Assembly (NCBI RefSeq): GCF_018326005.1
Contig: NZ_AP021903.1
Location: forward strand, 2,792,001 to 2,856,000
DNA: 64,000 bases
From: Pseudomonas sp. Seg1
GTDB taxonomy: Bacteria > Pseudomonadota > Gammaproteobacteria > Pseudomonadales > Pseudomonadaceae
Direction of reading: 5' to 3'
Positions 16,914 through 31,900 of this stretch are shown here, piece by piece. Numbering within the stretch: position 1 is the stretch's first letter; each line of letters begins with the position of its first letter. The notes beneath the pieces are model-generated. The model did not search any database, was not told the DNA's origin, and worked only from the letters and a program-made list of their open reading frames with translations. The position numbers were made by a program, and so were the translations under genes.

Positions 16914-19900
16914 ATGTGATCGAACTGTTGGCAACCCTGAAAAGCAAAGACATTCAGTTGGCGGTCAGCGACGACCAGTTGCGCGTAAACGGCAACAAGC
17001 AGGCCTTGAGCGATCCGGCATTGCTGGCAGCGCTACGTGAGCACAAACCGGCGCTGATCGAACTGATCAAGGCCGGGCAATATTCGGCCACCAAGGCTGG
17101 CCAGATCGACGTGCCGGCCAACGGCATTGTCCCCGGCACCACGCGCATCACGCCGCAAATGCTGACCCTCGCCGAAGTTGATCAAGCGACTATTGACCGC
17201 TTGATCGCTGCCGTCCCCGGCGGCGCCGCCAATGTGCAGGATATCTATCCGCTGGCGCCGTTGCAGGAAGGCATTCTTTACCACCATGCGAGCAACGAGC
17301 AGGGCGATCCGTACGTCATGCAGTCGTACTTTGCGTTCAGCAATCGCCAGCGTTTACAGGCTTTTGCTCAGGCCTTGCAAACGGTGATCGATCGCCACGA
17401 CATCCTGCGCACGGCAGTGCATTGGGAGGGGCTGGATACGCCGCTGCAAGTGGTCTGGCGCAAGGTGCAACTGCCCGTGGAAGAAGTGCAGTTCGACCAC
17501 GCAGGCGATGCCTTGCAACAACTTCACGAGCGTTTTGACGCGCGACATTTCCGTCTCGACGTTACCCGGGCACCGCTGATGCGTCTGGCGTACGCCTGGG
17601 ATGAGGCCGGTCAACGGGTCGTGGCGACGTTGCTATTCCATCACATGGCGCTGGATCACTCGGCGCTCGACGTGGTGCGGCACGAACTGCAAGTCTGTCT
17701 CACCGGCCAGCATGAATTGCTGGGGCGGCCAGTGCCGTTTCGCAATTACGTCGCGCAGGCACGGTTGGGCATCACAGAGGCCGAACATGAGGCGTTTTTC
17801 CGCGACATGCTTGGCGATATAACCGAGCCGACGCTGCCATACGGCTTGCACGATGTGCAGGGCGACGGACTCGGCATCGCTGAACTGAGCCTGCCGATCA
17901 ACCCGTTGCTGGGGCAGCGTTTGCGGGCGCAGGCGCGGCAGCTCGGCGTGAGTGTCGCGAGCCTGTTCCATCTCGGCTGGGCGCAGGTGCTGGCGGTGCT
18001 GACCGGCAAACCCAATGTGGTTTTCGGCACGGTGTTGATGGGGCGTATGCAAGGCGCCGAAGCCACCGAGCGCGCACTGGGGATTTTCATCAATACCTTG
18101 CCGCTGCGGATCGATGTCGATGCGCAGGGCGTGCGTGCTGCGGTCGAAGCGACGCACAAACGCCTGACAACGTTGATGCGTCACGAACACGCGCCGCTGG
18201 CGTTGGCACAACGTTGCAGCGGTGTGGTCGCGCCCACGCCGTTGTTCAGTGCCTTGCTCAATTACCGCCACAGCCACACGGCGGCGACGGCCAGTGCCGA
18301 GACCCTCGCTGCGTGGGAAGGCATCAGCACCCTCAGCTCCGAAGAACGCACCAATTACCCGCTGACCCTGAGCGTCGATGATTTCGGCGAGGCGTTCAGC
18401 CTGACCTTGCTGGCCACCACTGAGGTTGACCCGCAGCGTATCTGCGAGTACCTGCACTGCGCACTGGAAAGTCTGGTGCTGGCGCTGGAGCAAGCGCAGG
18501 ACACCGCGCTCAACCAGCTGCCGATTCTGCCGGCGGCCGAGCGCGAGCAAGTCTTGCTGGCGTTCAATGCCACCCACGCCGACTACCCGGCAACGCTGAC
18601 CATCGCGCAACGTTTCGAGGCGCAAGTGGTGCAGCGGCCGGAGGCCGTGGCGGCGGTCTTTCTCGATAAGCCATTGAGTTATGCCGAGCTCAACCGGCAG
18701 GCCAATGCGCTGGCGCATCACTTGATCGAACTCGGGGTGAAACCCGATGATCGTGTCGCCATCGTCGCCCGGCGTGGCCTCGATACGCTGGTCGGGCTGC
18801 TGGCGATTCTCAAGGCGGCCGCCGGTTACGTGCCGATCGACCCGGCGCACCCGGCAGATCGTCTGCACTACTTGCTGAGTGACAGCGCCCCGGTTGTGAT
18901 CCTCACCCAGAGCACTTTGCACGAGCGCTTGCCGGCGCTGAATGTGCCGGTGATCGACCTCGATCAGCGCGCCTGGCCGCTGGGCGTGACCGCTGATCCG
19001 CAGGTGCCGGCCCTGACCAGCGCGCACCTGGCCTACGTGATCTACACCTCCGGGTCCACCGGCTTGCCGAAAGGCGTGATGGTCGAACACCGCACACTGT
19101 CGAATCTGGTCGACTGGCACTGCACAGCGTTTGATCTGTGCGCCGGCCGCCACACCTCAAGCCTTGCCGGGTTCGGTTTCGACGCCATGGCGTGGGAAGT
19201 CTGGCCGGCGTTGTGTGCCGGCGCGACCCTGCATCTGGCACCGACTCACGAAGGCAGCGAAGACATCGACGCGCTGCTCGACTGGTGGCGTGCGCAGCCA
19301 CTGGACGTGAGTTTCCTGCCGACGCCAGTGGCCGAATATGCCTTCAGCCAGAACCTTGAACACCCGACCTTGCGCACGTTGCTGATCGGTGGCGACCGCT
19401 TGCGGCAGTTCAGCCGCAACCAGCAATTCGACGTGATCAACAACTATGGCCCGACCGAAGCCACGGTGGTCGCCACCTCTGGCCGGATCGAGGCGGGTGA
19501 TGCGCTGCACATCGGCAAACCGGTGGCCAATGCCACGGTGTATCTGCTCGATGAACAACAACGTCCGGTGCCGATTGGCGTTATGGGCGAGTTGTATGTC
19601 GGTGGTGCGGGTGTTGCGCGTGGCTATCTGAATCGTGCCGATCTGACGGCCGAGCGCTTCCTCGACGATCCATTCAGCAGCGCCGCAAATGCGCGCATGT
19701 ATCGCACCGGGGACCTCGCCCGTTGGCGCGCCGACGGCACGATTGATTACCTGGGACGCAATGACGATCAGGTGAAAATCCGTGGCGTGCGCATCGAACT
19801 TGGCGAAATCGAGACCCGCCTCAACCAGTTGCCCGGCATCCAGGAAGCGGTGCTGCTGGCTCGCGAAGACGAGCCCGGCCAGCCGCGCCTGGTCGCCTAT

Positions 19901-22900
19901 TTCACCGAGCAGGCGCAGGTCGAGCCGCTGGCCGTGGCCGAGTTGCGCGCACACCTGTTGACGCAGTTGCCGGATTACATGGTGCCGGTGGCCTTCGTCA
20001 AACTCGACGCGTTGCCACTGACCGCCAATGGCAAGGTCGACCGCAAGGCACTGCCCAAGCCTGATCGTGCGGCGCTGTTCACCCGCCAGTACGAGGCGCC
20101 ACACAATGAGCTGGAAACCGCGCTGGCGCAGATCTGGGCACAAGTGCTGCAGGTTGAGCGAGTCGGGCGTCAGGATCACTTTTTCGAACTCGGCGGCCAT
20201 TCGCTGCTGGCGATGCGCATGGTTTCCCAGGTTCGCCAACGCCTCGGGGTAGAACTGGCGCTGGGCGATCTGTTCGCCAACGCTGAACTGGCGGCGGTCG
20301 CCGCAGCGGTGGCGCGAGCCGGGCGCAGCACGCAACCGGAGATTGTGCCGGTGGCCCGTGACGGTGCTTTGCCGCTGTCGTTCGCCCAGCAACGTTTATG
20401 GTTTCTGGCGCAAATGGAAGGCGCCAACACCGCGTACAACATTCCCATCGGCCTGCGCCTGCGTGGCCATCTCAACGAAGAGGCGCTGCAACAAGCGCTG
20501 GGGCGCATCGTTGCCCGCCACGAAACCCTGCGCAGCCGTTTTGCCCAGTTCAACGACGAAGCACAGGTATTGATTGCCCCGGTCGACAGCGGTTTGCTGC
20601 TGCGCGTCGAAGATCTGCGGCAGCACCCGCAACCCGAGAAAACCTTGCTGGCGTTGATCCAGGGCGAAGCGTCGGGACCCTTCGATTTGCAGGACGACCC
20701 GCTGATTCGCGGGCGGCTGGTGCGGCTGGCCGATGATCATCACGTACTGCTGCTGACCCTGCACCACATCATCTCCGATGGCTGGTCGATGGGGATTTTG
20801 ACCCGTGAACTGATGGCGTTGTATCAGGCGTTCAGCCATGGCCAACCGGATCCGTTGCCACCGCTGGCGCTGCAATACACCGATTACGCGGTGTGGCAGC
20901 GCCGCTGGCTCAGCGGTGAGGTGTTGCAGCGCCAGAGCGAATACTGGCAACAGACGCTAGCCGGCGCGCCGGCGCTGTTGATGCTGCCGACCGATCGACC
21001 CCGTCCGGCAGAACAGGATTTCGCCGGCAGCACCGTCGATGTGCTGCTCGACGAGCGTTTGAGTGCCGGCCTCAAAGCCCTGTCCCAGCGCCACGGCGTG
21101 ACGATGTACATGCTGATGATCAGCGCATGGGCGAGCCTGCTGAGTCGTTTGTCCGGGCAGTCGGAAGTGGTCATCGGCTCGCCTGTCGCCAACCGTAACC
21201 GCGTCGAGATCGAGGGCTTGATCGGCATGTTCGTCAACACCCTCGCGCTGCGCATCGATACCTCCGGTGAGTTGAGCAGCGAGGCGTTGCTGGCGCGAGT
21301 CAAGGCGCAGACACTGGCGGCGCAGGCGCATCAGGATCTGCCGTTCGAGCAAGTGGTGGAAATCACCAAACCGCTGCGCAGCATGGCGCACAGCCCGTTG
21401 TTCCAGGTGATGTTCAGTTGGGAAAGCGGCCACGGCGCTGGCCTGAGCCTGGGTGATCTGACGCTGGAACGCGTCGCCGAGCCGAGCCATTTTGCCAAAT
21501 TCGATCTGTCGTTGACCCTGGCAGAGGCTGCGGACGGCATTCGCGGTTCGCTGGAATACGCCATTGCCTTGTTCGATGAGGTGACGATCCAGCGATATGT
21601 CGGTTATTTCCAGCGCTTGCTGCAAGCGATGGTCAGCAACGATCAAGCGGTGCTGGCGCAGGTCGAGTTGTTGGCGGACGAAGAGCGCCGGCATTTGCTG
21701 GTTGATCTGAACTCGACCGCCATCGAGCATGATCTTGAGCAGACTGTCCATGGCCGCTTCGAGGCGCAGGTCTTGCGCACGCCAGAGGCTGACGCCGTGG
21801 TGTGCGCTGAGTTGCGTTTGAGTTATGCCGAGTTGAACCGCCGCGCCAACCAGCTTGCGCATCATCTGCGCGAGTGCGGCGTGGGCAGCGATTCGCGGGT
21901 GGCGATCTGCGTCGAGCGCGGACCGCAATTGCTGGTCGGTTTGCTGGCCATTCTCAAGGCCGGCGGCGCTTATGTGCCGCTGGATCCGGGTTATCCCGCC
22001 GAGCGTCTGGCCTACATGCTCGAGGACAGCGCGCCGGTAGCCGTGCTGGTGCATTCGGCGACGCGTGCGCTGATCGGCGAATCTGCGGCGGTGCTGATCG
22101 ATTTCGACCAATGCACCTGGCACAACCTGCCGCAGAGCAATCCGCAGGTGCCAGACCTGAGCGCTGCGAATCTGGCGTATGTGATTTACACCTCAGGCTC
22201 CACCGGCACCCCGAAAGGCGTGATGGTCGAGCACCGCAACCTGAGCAATCTGCTGCACTGGAGCGCCAGCCTGTGTCCGCTTTCAACCGGCGCCGCGCTG
22301 TTGCAGAAAACCCCATTCAGCTTCGACGCTTCGGTCTGGGAGCTGTTCTGGCCGTTGACCACGGGCATGCGTCTGGTCCTCGCCAGCCCCGACGGGCACC
22401 GCGACCCGGCGGCGCTGGTGCAGCTCATTCGCGAGCAACAGGTCAATGTCATTCAGTTCGTGCCGGCGCTGTTGCAGCAGTTCCTCGAAGTCGAGGACGT
22501 TGACGAATGCAGCAGCCTGACCGATCTGTTCTGTGGTGGCGGTGAGTTGACCGCCGCGTTGGTGCGCAGCGTGCGCGTGCGCCTGCCGCACGTTCGCCTG
22601 CATAACGTCTATGGCCCGACCGAGGCCACCGTCGACAGCACCGTGTGGACGCTGGAGCCGAATACGCCGGTACCGGAAGCCGCGCCACCGATCGGCAAAC
22701 CGCTGTGCAATACCCGCGTGTACATCCTTGATGCTTATCAGCAACCGGTGCCATTCGGTGTCGTCGGCGAGATGTATCTCGGCGGCGTGCAGGTGACGCG
22801 GGGTTATCTGAACCGGCCCGAGCTGACAGCCGAACGCTTCCTCAACGACCCGTTCAGCGAGCAACCGGGCGCGCGCCTGTACCGTACCGGCGACGTCGCG

Positions 22901-25900
22901 CGCTATCTGGCTGACGGCAATATCGAATACCTGGGGCGCAATGACGACCAGGTCAAGATCCGTGGTTTGCGCATCGAACTCGGCGAGATTCAGGCGCATC
23001 TGGCGCAGGTCGACGGCGTGCGCGAAGCCGCCGTGCTGGCCCGTGAAGACCTGCCGGGCGATCAGCGGCTGGTGGCGTACTACAGCGGCGAAGCCTTGCT
23101 GATCGAGCAGTTGCGCAGCGAATTGCTCACGCATCTGCCGGACTACATGGTGCCCGCCGTGTTCGTGCATCTGGAAGCCTTGCCGCTGAGCCCCAACGGC
23201 AAACTGGACCGCAAAGCCTTGCCGGTACCGGACCAGACCGCGCTGCTGAAGCGCGAGTACGAAGCCCCGGTCGGTGAAGTCGAAACAGTGATTGCCGGGC
23301 TCTGGGCCGAGCTGTTGAAGGTCGAGCGGGTAGGGCGCCACGACCACTTCTTTGAACTGGGCGGGCATTCGTTGATGGCGGTCAATCTGGTTGCACGCAT
23401 GCGCCGGGCCGGCCTGTCGGCGGATATCCGCGTGCTGTTCGGCCAGCCTACCCTGGCGGCGCTGGCCGCAGCCGTGGGCGGAGAACCTGAAGCGGCTGTG
23501 CCGGCCAATCTCATCCCGCCGGACTGCACGCACATCACTCCTGAGTTGCTGCCGTTGGTCACGCTGGATCAGGCGACTATCGACAGAATCGTGGCGAGCG
23601 TCCCCGGTGGTGCCCTGAATGTGCAGGATATCTATCCGCTGGCACCGTTGCAGACCGGGATTCTGTTCCATCATCTGGCGGCGGCTCAGGGCGATCCGTA
23701 TGTGCTGCAAGCGCAGTTTGCCTTCGCCGATGAGCAGCGTTTGCAGGCATTTGTCGCGGCGCTGCAACGGGTGATCGAACGCCATGACATTCTGCGCACA
23801 TCGCTGTTCTGGGAAGGCCTGGAACAGCCGGTGCAAGTGGTCTGGCGTCAGGCTTCGCTGAGCTGCGAGGCGCTGGAACTTGACGCTGATTCGGCTGATG
23901 CGCTGAGTCAATTGCGCGCGCGCTTCACCGTCGATAAATACCGCATGCCCGTCACCGAGGCACCGCTGATGCGCGTGGTGTACAGCCGCGATGCAGGCAA
24001 CCAGCGCGTGGTCGCGTTGCTGCTGTTCCATCATCTGGTGATGGATCACGTCGCGCTTGAAGTGCTGCAACACGAGATGCAGGCGTATCTGCTGGGTCAG
24101 CCGCAGCAACTGAGCGAGCCGGTGCCGTACCGCAATTACGTGGCGCACACCCGTTCCGGGTTGAGCGAGCAGGATCACCAGGACTTCTTCCGCGAAATGC
24201 TCGGCAATATCGATGAACCGACCTTGCCGTACGGCCAGCACCTGGCGGACGACGGGCCTGCGCAAGAGGCACAACTGACGCTGCAAAGCACTCTCAGCCG
24301 TAGCGTACGCCAGCAGGCACGGCGCCTGGGTGTCAGCGCGGCCAGCCTGATGCACCTCGCCTGGGCGCAGGTGCTGGGGCAACTGTCCGGTCGCGAAGCC
24401 GTGGTGTTCGGCACGGTTTTACTCGGCCGATTGCAGGGCGGTGAAGGTTCAGAGCGAGCGCTCGGGGTGTTCATCAACACCCTGCCGCTGTGCATCGAAC
24501 TGAACGGGCACAGCGTCAAAGGCGCCGCACTGGCGACCCATAAACGCCTGAGTCAGTTATTGGCCCATGAGCATGCGCAATTGGCGCAGGTACAACAATG
24601 CAGCGCGATGCCGTCGGGCACGCCGCTGTTCAGCGCATTGCTCAATTATCGTCACAGCGCACCGCTCGGGCCGATCTCCGCCGAGGCGCAAGCAGCATGG
24701 CAGGGGATGCAGTTGCTTGAGGCCGAGGAGCACACCAACTATCGCTTGACGCTCAGCGTTGATGATCTCGGCGAAGATTTCAGCCTGAAAGTATTGGCCG
24801 CTGCCGGGATTGATGCGCAGCGGATCTGCGGATACATGCAAAGTGCTTTGGGTGCATTGCTCGATGCGCTGGAACACACGCCGCATGTGGGTTTTGATCG
24901 CCTGTCAGTGGTGCCTGCCGCAGAGCGGCATCAGTTATTGGTCGAGCTTAATGCAACGGCACGTGAATACCCGCAATCGCTGACAGTGCACGGTCTGTTC
25001 GAGCGCCAAGCCGTAGCGCACGCACAAGCTGTGGCAGCGGTGCATGGCGAGCAATCGTTGAGTTACTTTGAGTTGAACACCCGAGCCAACCAATTGGCCC
25101 ATCACCTGATCGCGCAAGGCGTGCAACCGGGCAGCCATGTGGCAATCCTGCTGCCGCGCTCGCTGGACCTGCTGATCGCGCAACTGGCGATTGCCAAGTG
25201 CGCGGCGGCGTACGTGCCGCTGGACATCAATGCGCCAAGCGAACGTCAGGCATTCATGGTTGAAGACTGCCAGGCAGTGGCGCTGTTGACACTGAGCCGC
25301 GAAGTGATCGACTACGCCGCGCCGCGCATCGATCTCGACAGGCTGACACTCAGCGGGCAACCGACGCACAACCCGAACCTGGTGCAATCCTCGGAATCGC
25401 TGGCGTACATCATGTACACCTCCGGCTCCACCGGTACGCCGAAAGGCGTGATGGTGCCGCACCGTGGCATCGGCCGGTTGGTGATCAACAACGGTTATGC
25501 CGATTTCAATCCGCAGGACCGCGTTGTGTTCGCCTCGAACCCGGCGTTCGACGCCAGCACCATGGACATCTGGGGGCCGCTGTTGAACGGCGGGCGAGTG
25601 GTGGTCATCGATCATCAGACCCTGCTTGATCCGAATGCTTTCGGCCGAGAACTGAGCAGCTCCGGGGCGACGATCCTGTTCGTCACCACGGCGCTGTTCA
25701 ACCAGTACGTGCAACTGATTCCGCAGGCGCTCAAAGGCCTGCGCATCCTGCTGTGTGGCGGTGAGCGCGGCGATCCGGCAGCGTTCCGCCGGCTGCTGGC
25801 CGAGGCGCCAGCGTTACGCATCGTGCATTGCTACGGCCCGACCGAAACCACCACTTACGCGACAACGTTTGCCGTGCATGACGTCGCGGAAAACGCCGAA

Positions 25901-28900
25901 AGCGTGCCGATTGGCGGTCCGATTTCCAATACTCAGGTGTACGTGCTCGACGCCCATCAGCAACCGGTGCCCATGGGCGTGACCGGTGAGCTGTACATCG
26001 GCGGGCAAGGGGTGGCGCTGGGCTATTTGAATCGGCCGGAGCTGACCGCCGAGAAATTCCTTCATGACCCGTTCAGCGACAGACCCGGCGCGCTGCTGTA
26101 TCGCACCGGCGACCTCGTACGCTGGCTGGCCCCGGGGCAACTCGATTGCATCGGGCGCAATGACGATCAGGTGAAAATCCGTGGTTTCCGCATCGAGCTG
26201 GGCGAAATCGAAAACCGTCTGTTGAACTGCCCGGGCATCAAGGAAGCGGTGGTGCTGGCGCGCCGCGATGGCCAGGAGAACGCACGACTGGTGGCGTATT
26301 ACACGGTGACTGGCGACAGTCTCGACAGCGCGGATCTGCACGCTCAGTTGCAAGCACTGCTGCCGGAATACATGGTGCCGACGGCGTGGGTGCAGCTCGA
26401 TGTGTTGCCGCTGAACAACAATGGCAAGGTTGATCGTAAAGCCTTACCCAAGCCTGATGATGCTGCGTTGCTTATCCGTGAGTACACGGCGCCGCAAGGC
26501 GAGTTGGAAAGCGTGCTCGCGCAAATCTGGGTTGAAGTGCTGCAGGTCGAGCAGGTCGGCCGTCACGATCACTTCTTTGAACTGGGCGGCCATTCGTTGC
26601 TGGCGATGCGCATGGTCTCGCTGGTACGTCAGCGCCTCGGTGTCGAGCTGGCGCTGAGCGATCTGTTTGCCGATGCGCAATTGCACGCCGTGGCCGCGAC
26701 GCTGAGTCGCGCCGGACGCAGCACGCTGCCGGAAATACTCCCGGCGCCGCGTGATCAAGCGTTGCCCCTGTCTTTCGCCCAGCAACGCCTGTGGTTTTTG
26801 GCGCAGATGCAGGGTGGCAACTCGGCGTACAACATCCCCATCGGCCTGCGCCTGCGCGGCCGTCTCGACGCCGATGCGCTGCAACGGGCGTTGACGCGGA
26901 TCGTTGCTCGTCACGAAACCTTGCGCAGCCGTTTCGTCAGCATCGACGACACCGCGCAGGTGTCGATTGCGCCGGTCGGCAGCGATTTGCTGCTGCGCGT
27001 TGAAGACCTGCGCCAACACCCGCAGGCCGAGCCTGCCTTGCAGGCCTTGATGACGCAGGAAGCCTCGGCCGCATTCGATCTGCAAACCGATGCACTGATT
27101 CGCGGACGGCTGGTGCGTCTGGCCGACGATCACCATGTGCTGTTGTTGACCGTGCATCACATCGTCGCCGACGGTTGGTCGATGGGCGTGCTGACTCGCG
27201 AGCTGATGGCGCTGTATCAGGCGTTCAGCCATGGCGAGGCAGATCCGTTGCCGCCGCTGGCTTTGCAATACGGCGACTATGCCGTGTGGCAACGGCGCTG
27301 GCTCAGTGGCGAGGTACTGCAGCGGCAAAGTGATTACTGGCAGCAGACCCTCGACGGCGCGCCGGCGCTGTTGACTCTGCCGACCGATCGGCCGCGCCCG
27401 GCGCAACAGGATTACACCGGCGGCAACGTCGAAGTGTTGTTGGATGCGCGCTTGAGTGCAGCGCTCAAGGCCTTGAGCCAGCGTCATGGGGTGACCTTGT
27501 TCATGACCATGACCGGCGCCTGGGCGCTGTTGATGAGTCGTCTGTCCGGGCAGTCCGATGTGGTGATCGGCTCACCGGTGGCCAACCGTACCCGTGCCGA
27601 GATCGAAGGGTTGATCGGCATGTTCGTCAACACCCTCGCGTTGCGTATCGACACCTCGGGCGAACCGAACGTCGAAGCGCTGTTGGCGCAGGTCAAGGCG
27701 CGAACACTTGAGGCCCAGGGGCATCAGGACCTGCCATTCGAGCAGGTGGTGGAAATTGTCCGGCCGGTGCGCAGTCTGGCACACAGCCCGTTGTTCCAGA
27801 CCACGTTGAGTTGGGACAGCAGCGTCGGGCCGCGTCTGGTCCTCGGCGATCTGTCGCTGGAAGGTGTGGCCGGGATGGACGATGTCGCCAAATTCGACCT
27901 GACCCTGACGCTGGGGGAGGTCAACGGGGTGATTCATGGTTCGCTGAACTACGCCACGGCATTGTTCGACGAATCGACGATCCAGCGCTATGTCGACTAT
28001 TTCCAGCGGCTGCTGGAAGCGATGGTCGGCGCTGATCACACCGTACTGGAACACGTGCCACTGCTGGCGCCGGATGAGCGTCAACGCCTGTTGACGGATT
28101 TCAACGCCACGGCGCGTGAATATCCGCAGACGCTGACCGTGCACGGGATTTTCCAGCAGCAGGTCGCGGCGCATCCGAAAGCTGTCGCAGCGGTGCATGG
28201 TGCGCACTCGCTGAGCTACTTTGAACTGAACGCGCAGGCCAATCGCCTGGCCCATCATCTGATCGGCCAAGGCGTGCAACCGGGCGATCATGTGGCGATC
28301 CTGTTGCCACGCTCGCTGGAATTGCTGGTCGCGCAACTGGCGATTGCCAAATGCGCGGCAGCCTACGTGCCGCTGGACATCAACGCGCCGAGCGAGCGTC
28401 AGGCGTTCATGGTCGAGGATTGTCGGGCGGTGGCATTGCTGACGCTGAGCAGCGAAGTCATCGACTACCCGGCGTCGCGTATCGACCTGGACAGGCTGAA
28501 GCTCAGCGGGCAGCCGACGCATAACCCGAACCTGTTGCAGTCATCCGAATCGCTGGCGTACATCATGTACACCTCCGGCTCCACCGGTACGCCGAAAGGC
28601 GTGATGGTGCCGCACCGTGGCATCGGCCGCTTGGTGATCAACAACGGTTATGCCGATTTCAATCCGCAGGACCGCGTTGTGTTCGCCTCGAACCCGGCGT
28701 TCGATGCCAGCACCATGGACATCTGGGGGCCGTTGCTCAACGGTGGGCGAGTGGTGGTCATCGATCATCAAACCTTGCTTGATCCGAATGCTTTCGGCCG
28801 AGAACTGAGCAGCTCCGGGGCGACGATCCTGTTCCTCACCACCGCGCTGTTCAACCAATACGTGCAACTGATCCCGCAGGCGCTCAAAGGTCTGCGCATT

Positions 28901-31900
28901 CTGTTGTGCGGCGGTGAGCGCGGCGATCCGACCGCGTTCCGCCGAATGCTGGCCGAGGCGCCAGCGTTGCGCATCTTGAATTGCTACGGCCCGACCGAAA
29001 CCACCACTTTCGCCACGAGCTTCGAAGTCGATGAAGTGGCCGAAAATGCCGAAAGCGTGCCGATTGGCGGGCCGATCGCCAACACTCAGGTGTATGTCCT
29101 CGACGCTCATCAGCAACCCGTGCCGATGGGCGTGACCGGCGAGCTGTGCATTGGCGGGCAGGGTGTGGCGCTGGGTTACTTGAACCGGCCGGAGCTGACT
29201 GCGGAAAAATTCCTCCGTGATCCTTTCAGCGACACGCCCGGCGCACTGTTGTATCGCACCGGCGACCTCGCGCGCTGGATAGCGCCGGGGCAACTCGATT
29301 GCCTCGGGCGCAATGACGATCAGGTGAAAATCCGTGGTTTCCGCATCGAGCTGGGCGAAATCGAAAACCGCCTGCTGAACTGCCCGGGCATCAAGGAAGC
29401 GGTGGTGCTGGCGCGCCGCGATGGCCAGGAAACCACGCGTCTGGTGGCGTACTACACCGCTCACGACGAGGCGCTGGACAGTGCCGATCTGCACGCGCAG
29501 TTGCAGGCGCGCCTGCCGGAATACATGGTGCCGACGGCGTGGGTGCGGCTCGACGTATTGCCGCTGAACAACAATGGCAAGGTCGACCGCAAGGCGCTGC
29601 CGGCACCGACGCAGGAGGCGATGCTCAGTCGAATCTACGAGGCCCCGGCCAATCCACTGGAAGCAAGCCTCGCCGCCGTCTGGTCCGAGGTGTTGCAGGT
29701 CGGGCAGGTCGGCCGGCACGACAACTTTTTCGAACTCGGCGGTCATTCACTGCTGGCGATGCGCATGTTGTCCCAGGTGCGTCAGCAAATGGGTGTGGAA
29801 CTGGCGTTGGCCGATCTGTTCGCCAACCCGCAACTGGCCGCCGTCGCCGAAGTCCTCAGTCGTGCCGGCCGCAGCACGCTGCCGGATATTGTGCCGGCAC
29901 CGCGTGATCAAGCGCTGCCGCTGTCGTTTGCCCAGCAACGCCTGTGGTTCCTCGCCCAGATGGGCGACGGCAACTCGGCGTACAACATACCGGTGGGTCT
30001 GCGTTTGCGCGGGCGCCTCGATGAAGACGCCTTGCAACGGGCGCTGGCACGAATCGTCGCCCGCCATGAAACCCTGCGCAGCCGCTTCACCCCGCACAAC
30101 GATCAGGCACAAGTGCTGATCCTGCCGGTCGACACCGGTCTGTTGCTGCAAGTCGCAGATTTGCGTGAGCATCCGCAAGCCGACGAGGCGTTGCAGCAAC
30201 TGAGCGAAGCCGAAGCGTGCGCGCCGTTCAACCTGGAACATGATCCACTGGTGCGCGGCCGGCTGGTGCGTCTGGCCGACGATCACCACGTGCTGTTGCT
30301 GACCATGCACCACATCATCTCCGACGGCTGGTCGATGGGCGTGCTGACTCGCGAGCTGATGGCGCTGTATCAGGCCTTCAGCCGTGGTGAAGCCGATCCG
30401 CTGCCACCGCTGGCTCTGCAATACACCGACTACGCGGTGTGGCAGCGCCGCTGGCTCAGCGGTGAAGTGTTGCAGCGTCAGTGTGATTACTGGCAAAAGA
30501 ACCTCGCCGGCGCTCCGGCTTTGTTAAGCCTGCCGACCGACCGTCCGCGTCCGGCGCAGCAGGATTACAGCGGCGGCAGTGTCGAAGTACAGCTGGACGA
30601 GCAGACCAGCGCCGGCCTCAAGGCGCTGTGCCAGCGACGCGCCGTCACGCCATACATGGTGATCATGAGCACATGGGCGATATTGCTCGCGCGCTTGTCC
30701 GGCCAGTCCGACGTGGTGATCGGCTCGCCGGTGGCCAACCGTACCCGCGCCGAGATCGAAGGTTTGATCGGCATGTTCGTCAACACCCTGGCACTACGCA
30801 TCGACACGTCCGGCGAGCTGAGCGGTGAGGCGTTGCTGGCGCGGGTCAAGGCGCAGACGCTGCAAGCCCAGGCGCATCAGGATTTGCCGTTCGAACAAGT
30901 GGTGGAAATCACCAGACCGGTCCGCAGCCTGTCCCACAGCGCGTTGTTCCAGACCCTGTTGAGCTGGAACAACAACGACGGCCCAAGCCTGACCCTCGGC
31001 GACATGACGCTCGAAGGTGTCGCCAGCCCAAACCATTTTGTCAAATTCGACCTGTCGTTGACCCTCGGCGACTATCCGGGCGGGATTCGCGGTGCGCTGA
31101 ACTACGCCACGGCGCTGTTCGACGAGGCGACTATCCAGCGTTTTGTCGGGTACTTCCAGCGACTGCTGGCGGCGCTGGTCAGCGATGATCAAGCGGTACT
31201 GGAGCACCTGCCGTTGCCGGCGCCGGAGGAGCTTCAGCGATTGCTGGTCGAGTACAACGCAACCGAGGCCGAGTGTCCGCTGGAGCAGCCGCTTCAGGCG
31301 TTGTTCGAAGCCCAGGTTCGGCGTAAACCGGGCGCCGTTGCCGTGCAATCCGAGCAAGGCTCCCTGACTTATCAAGCGCTCAATGCGCGCGCCAACCGAC
31401 TGGCTCATCATCTGCGCGAAATCGGTGTGCAGCCGGACACGCGCGTGGCGATTTGCGTCGAGCGCGGGCCGGATCTGGTGGTCGGTCTGCTCGCCATTCT
31501 CAAGGCGGGCGGGGCGTATGTGCCGCTGGATCCGGGTTATCCGGCGGAGCGTCTGGCCTACATGCTCAAGGACAGCGCACCGGTAGCGGTGCTGGTGCAA
31601 TCGGCTACCCGCTCGTTGTTGGCAACGTCTGCGGTCGCGCTGATCGACCTTGATCGCAGCACCTGGCAGCACCAGGCCGAACACGATCCGAAGGTGCCAG
31701 GCCTGAGTGCGTCCAGCCTTGCCTACATGATCTACACCTCCGGCTCCACCGGCCTACCCAAAGGCGTGATGATCGAGCACCGCAGCGCCTGCAACATGGT
31801 GCACTGGGGCTCACAGATCAGTCCGCCCACCGAGCACGGTGCGCTGCTGCAAAAAGCACCGTTCAGCTTCGACAGCTCGGTGTGGGAGATCTTCTGGCCA

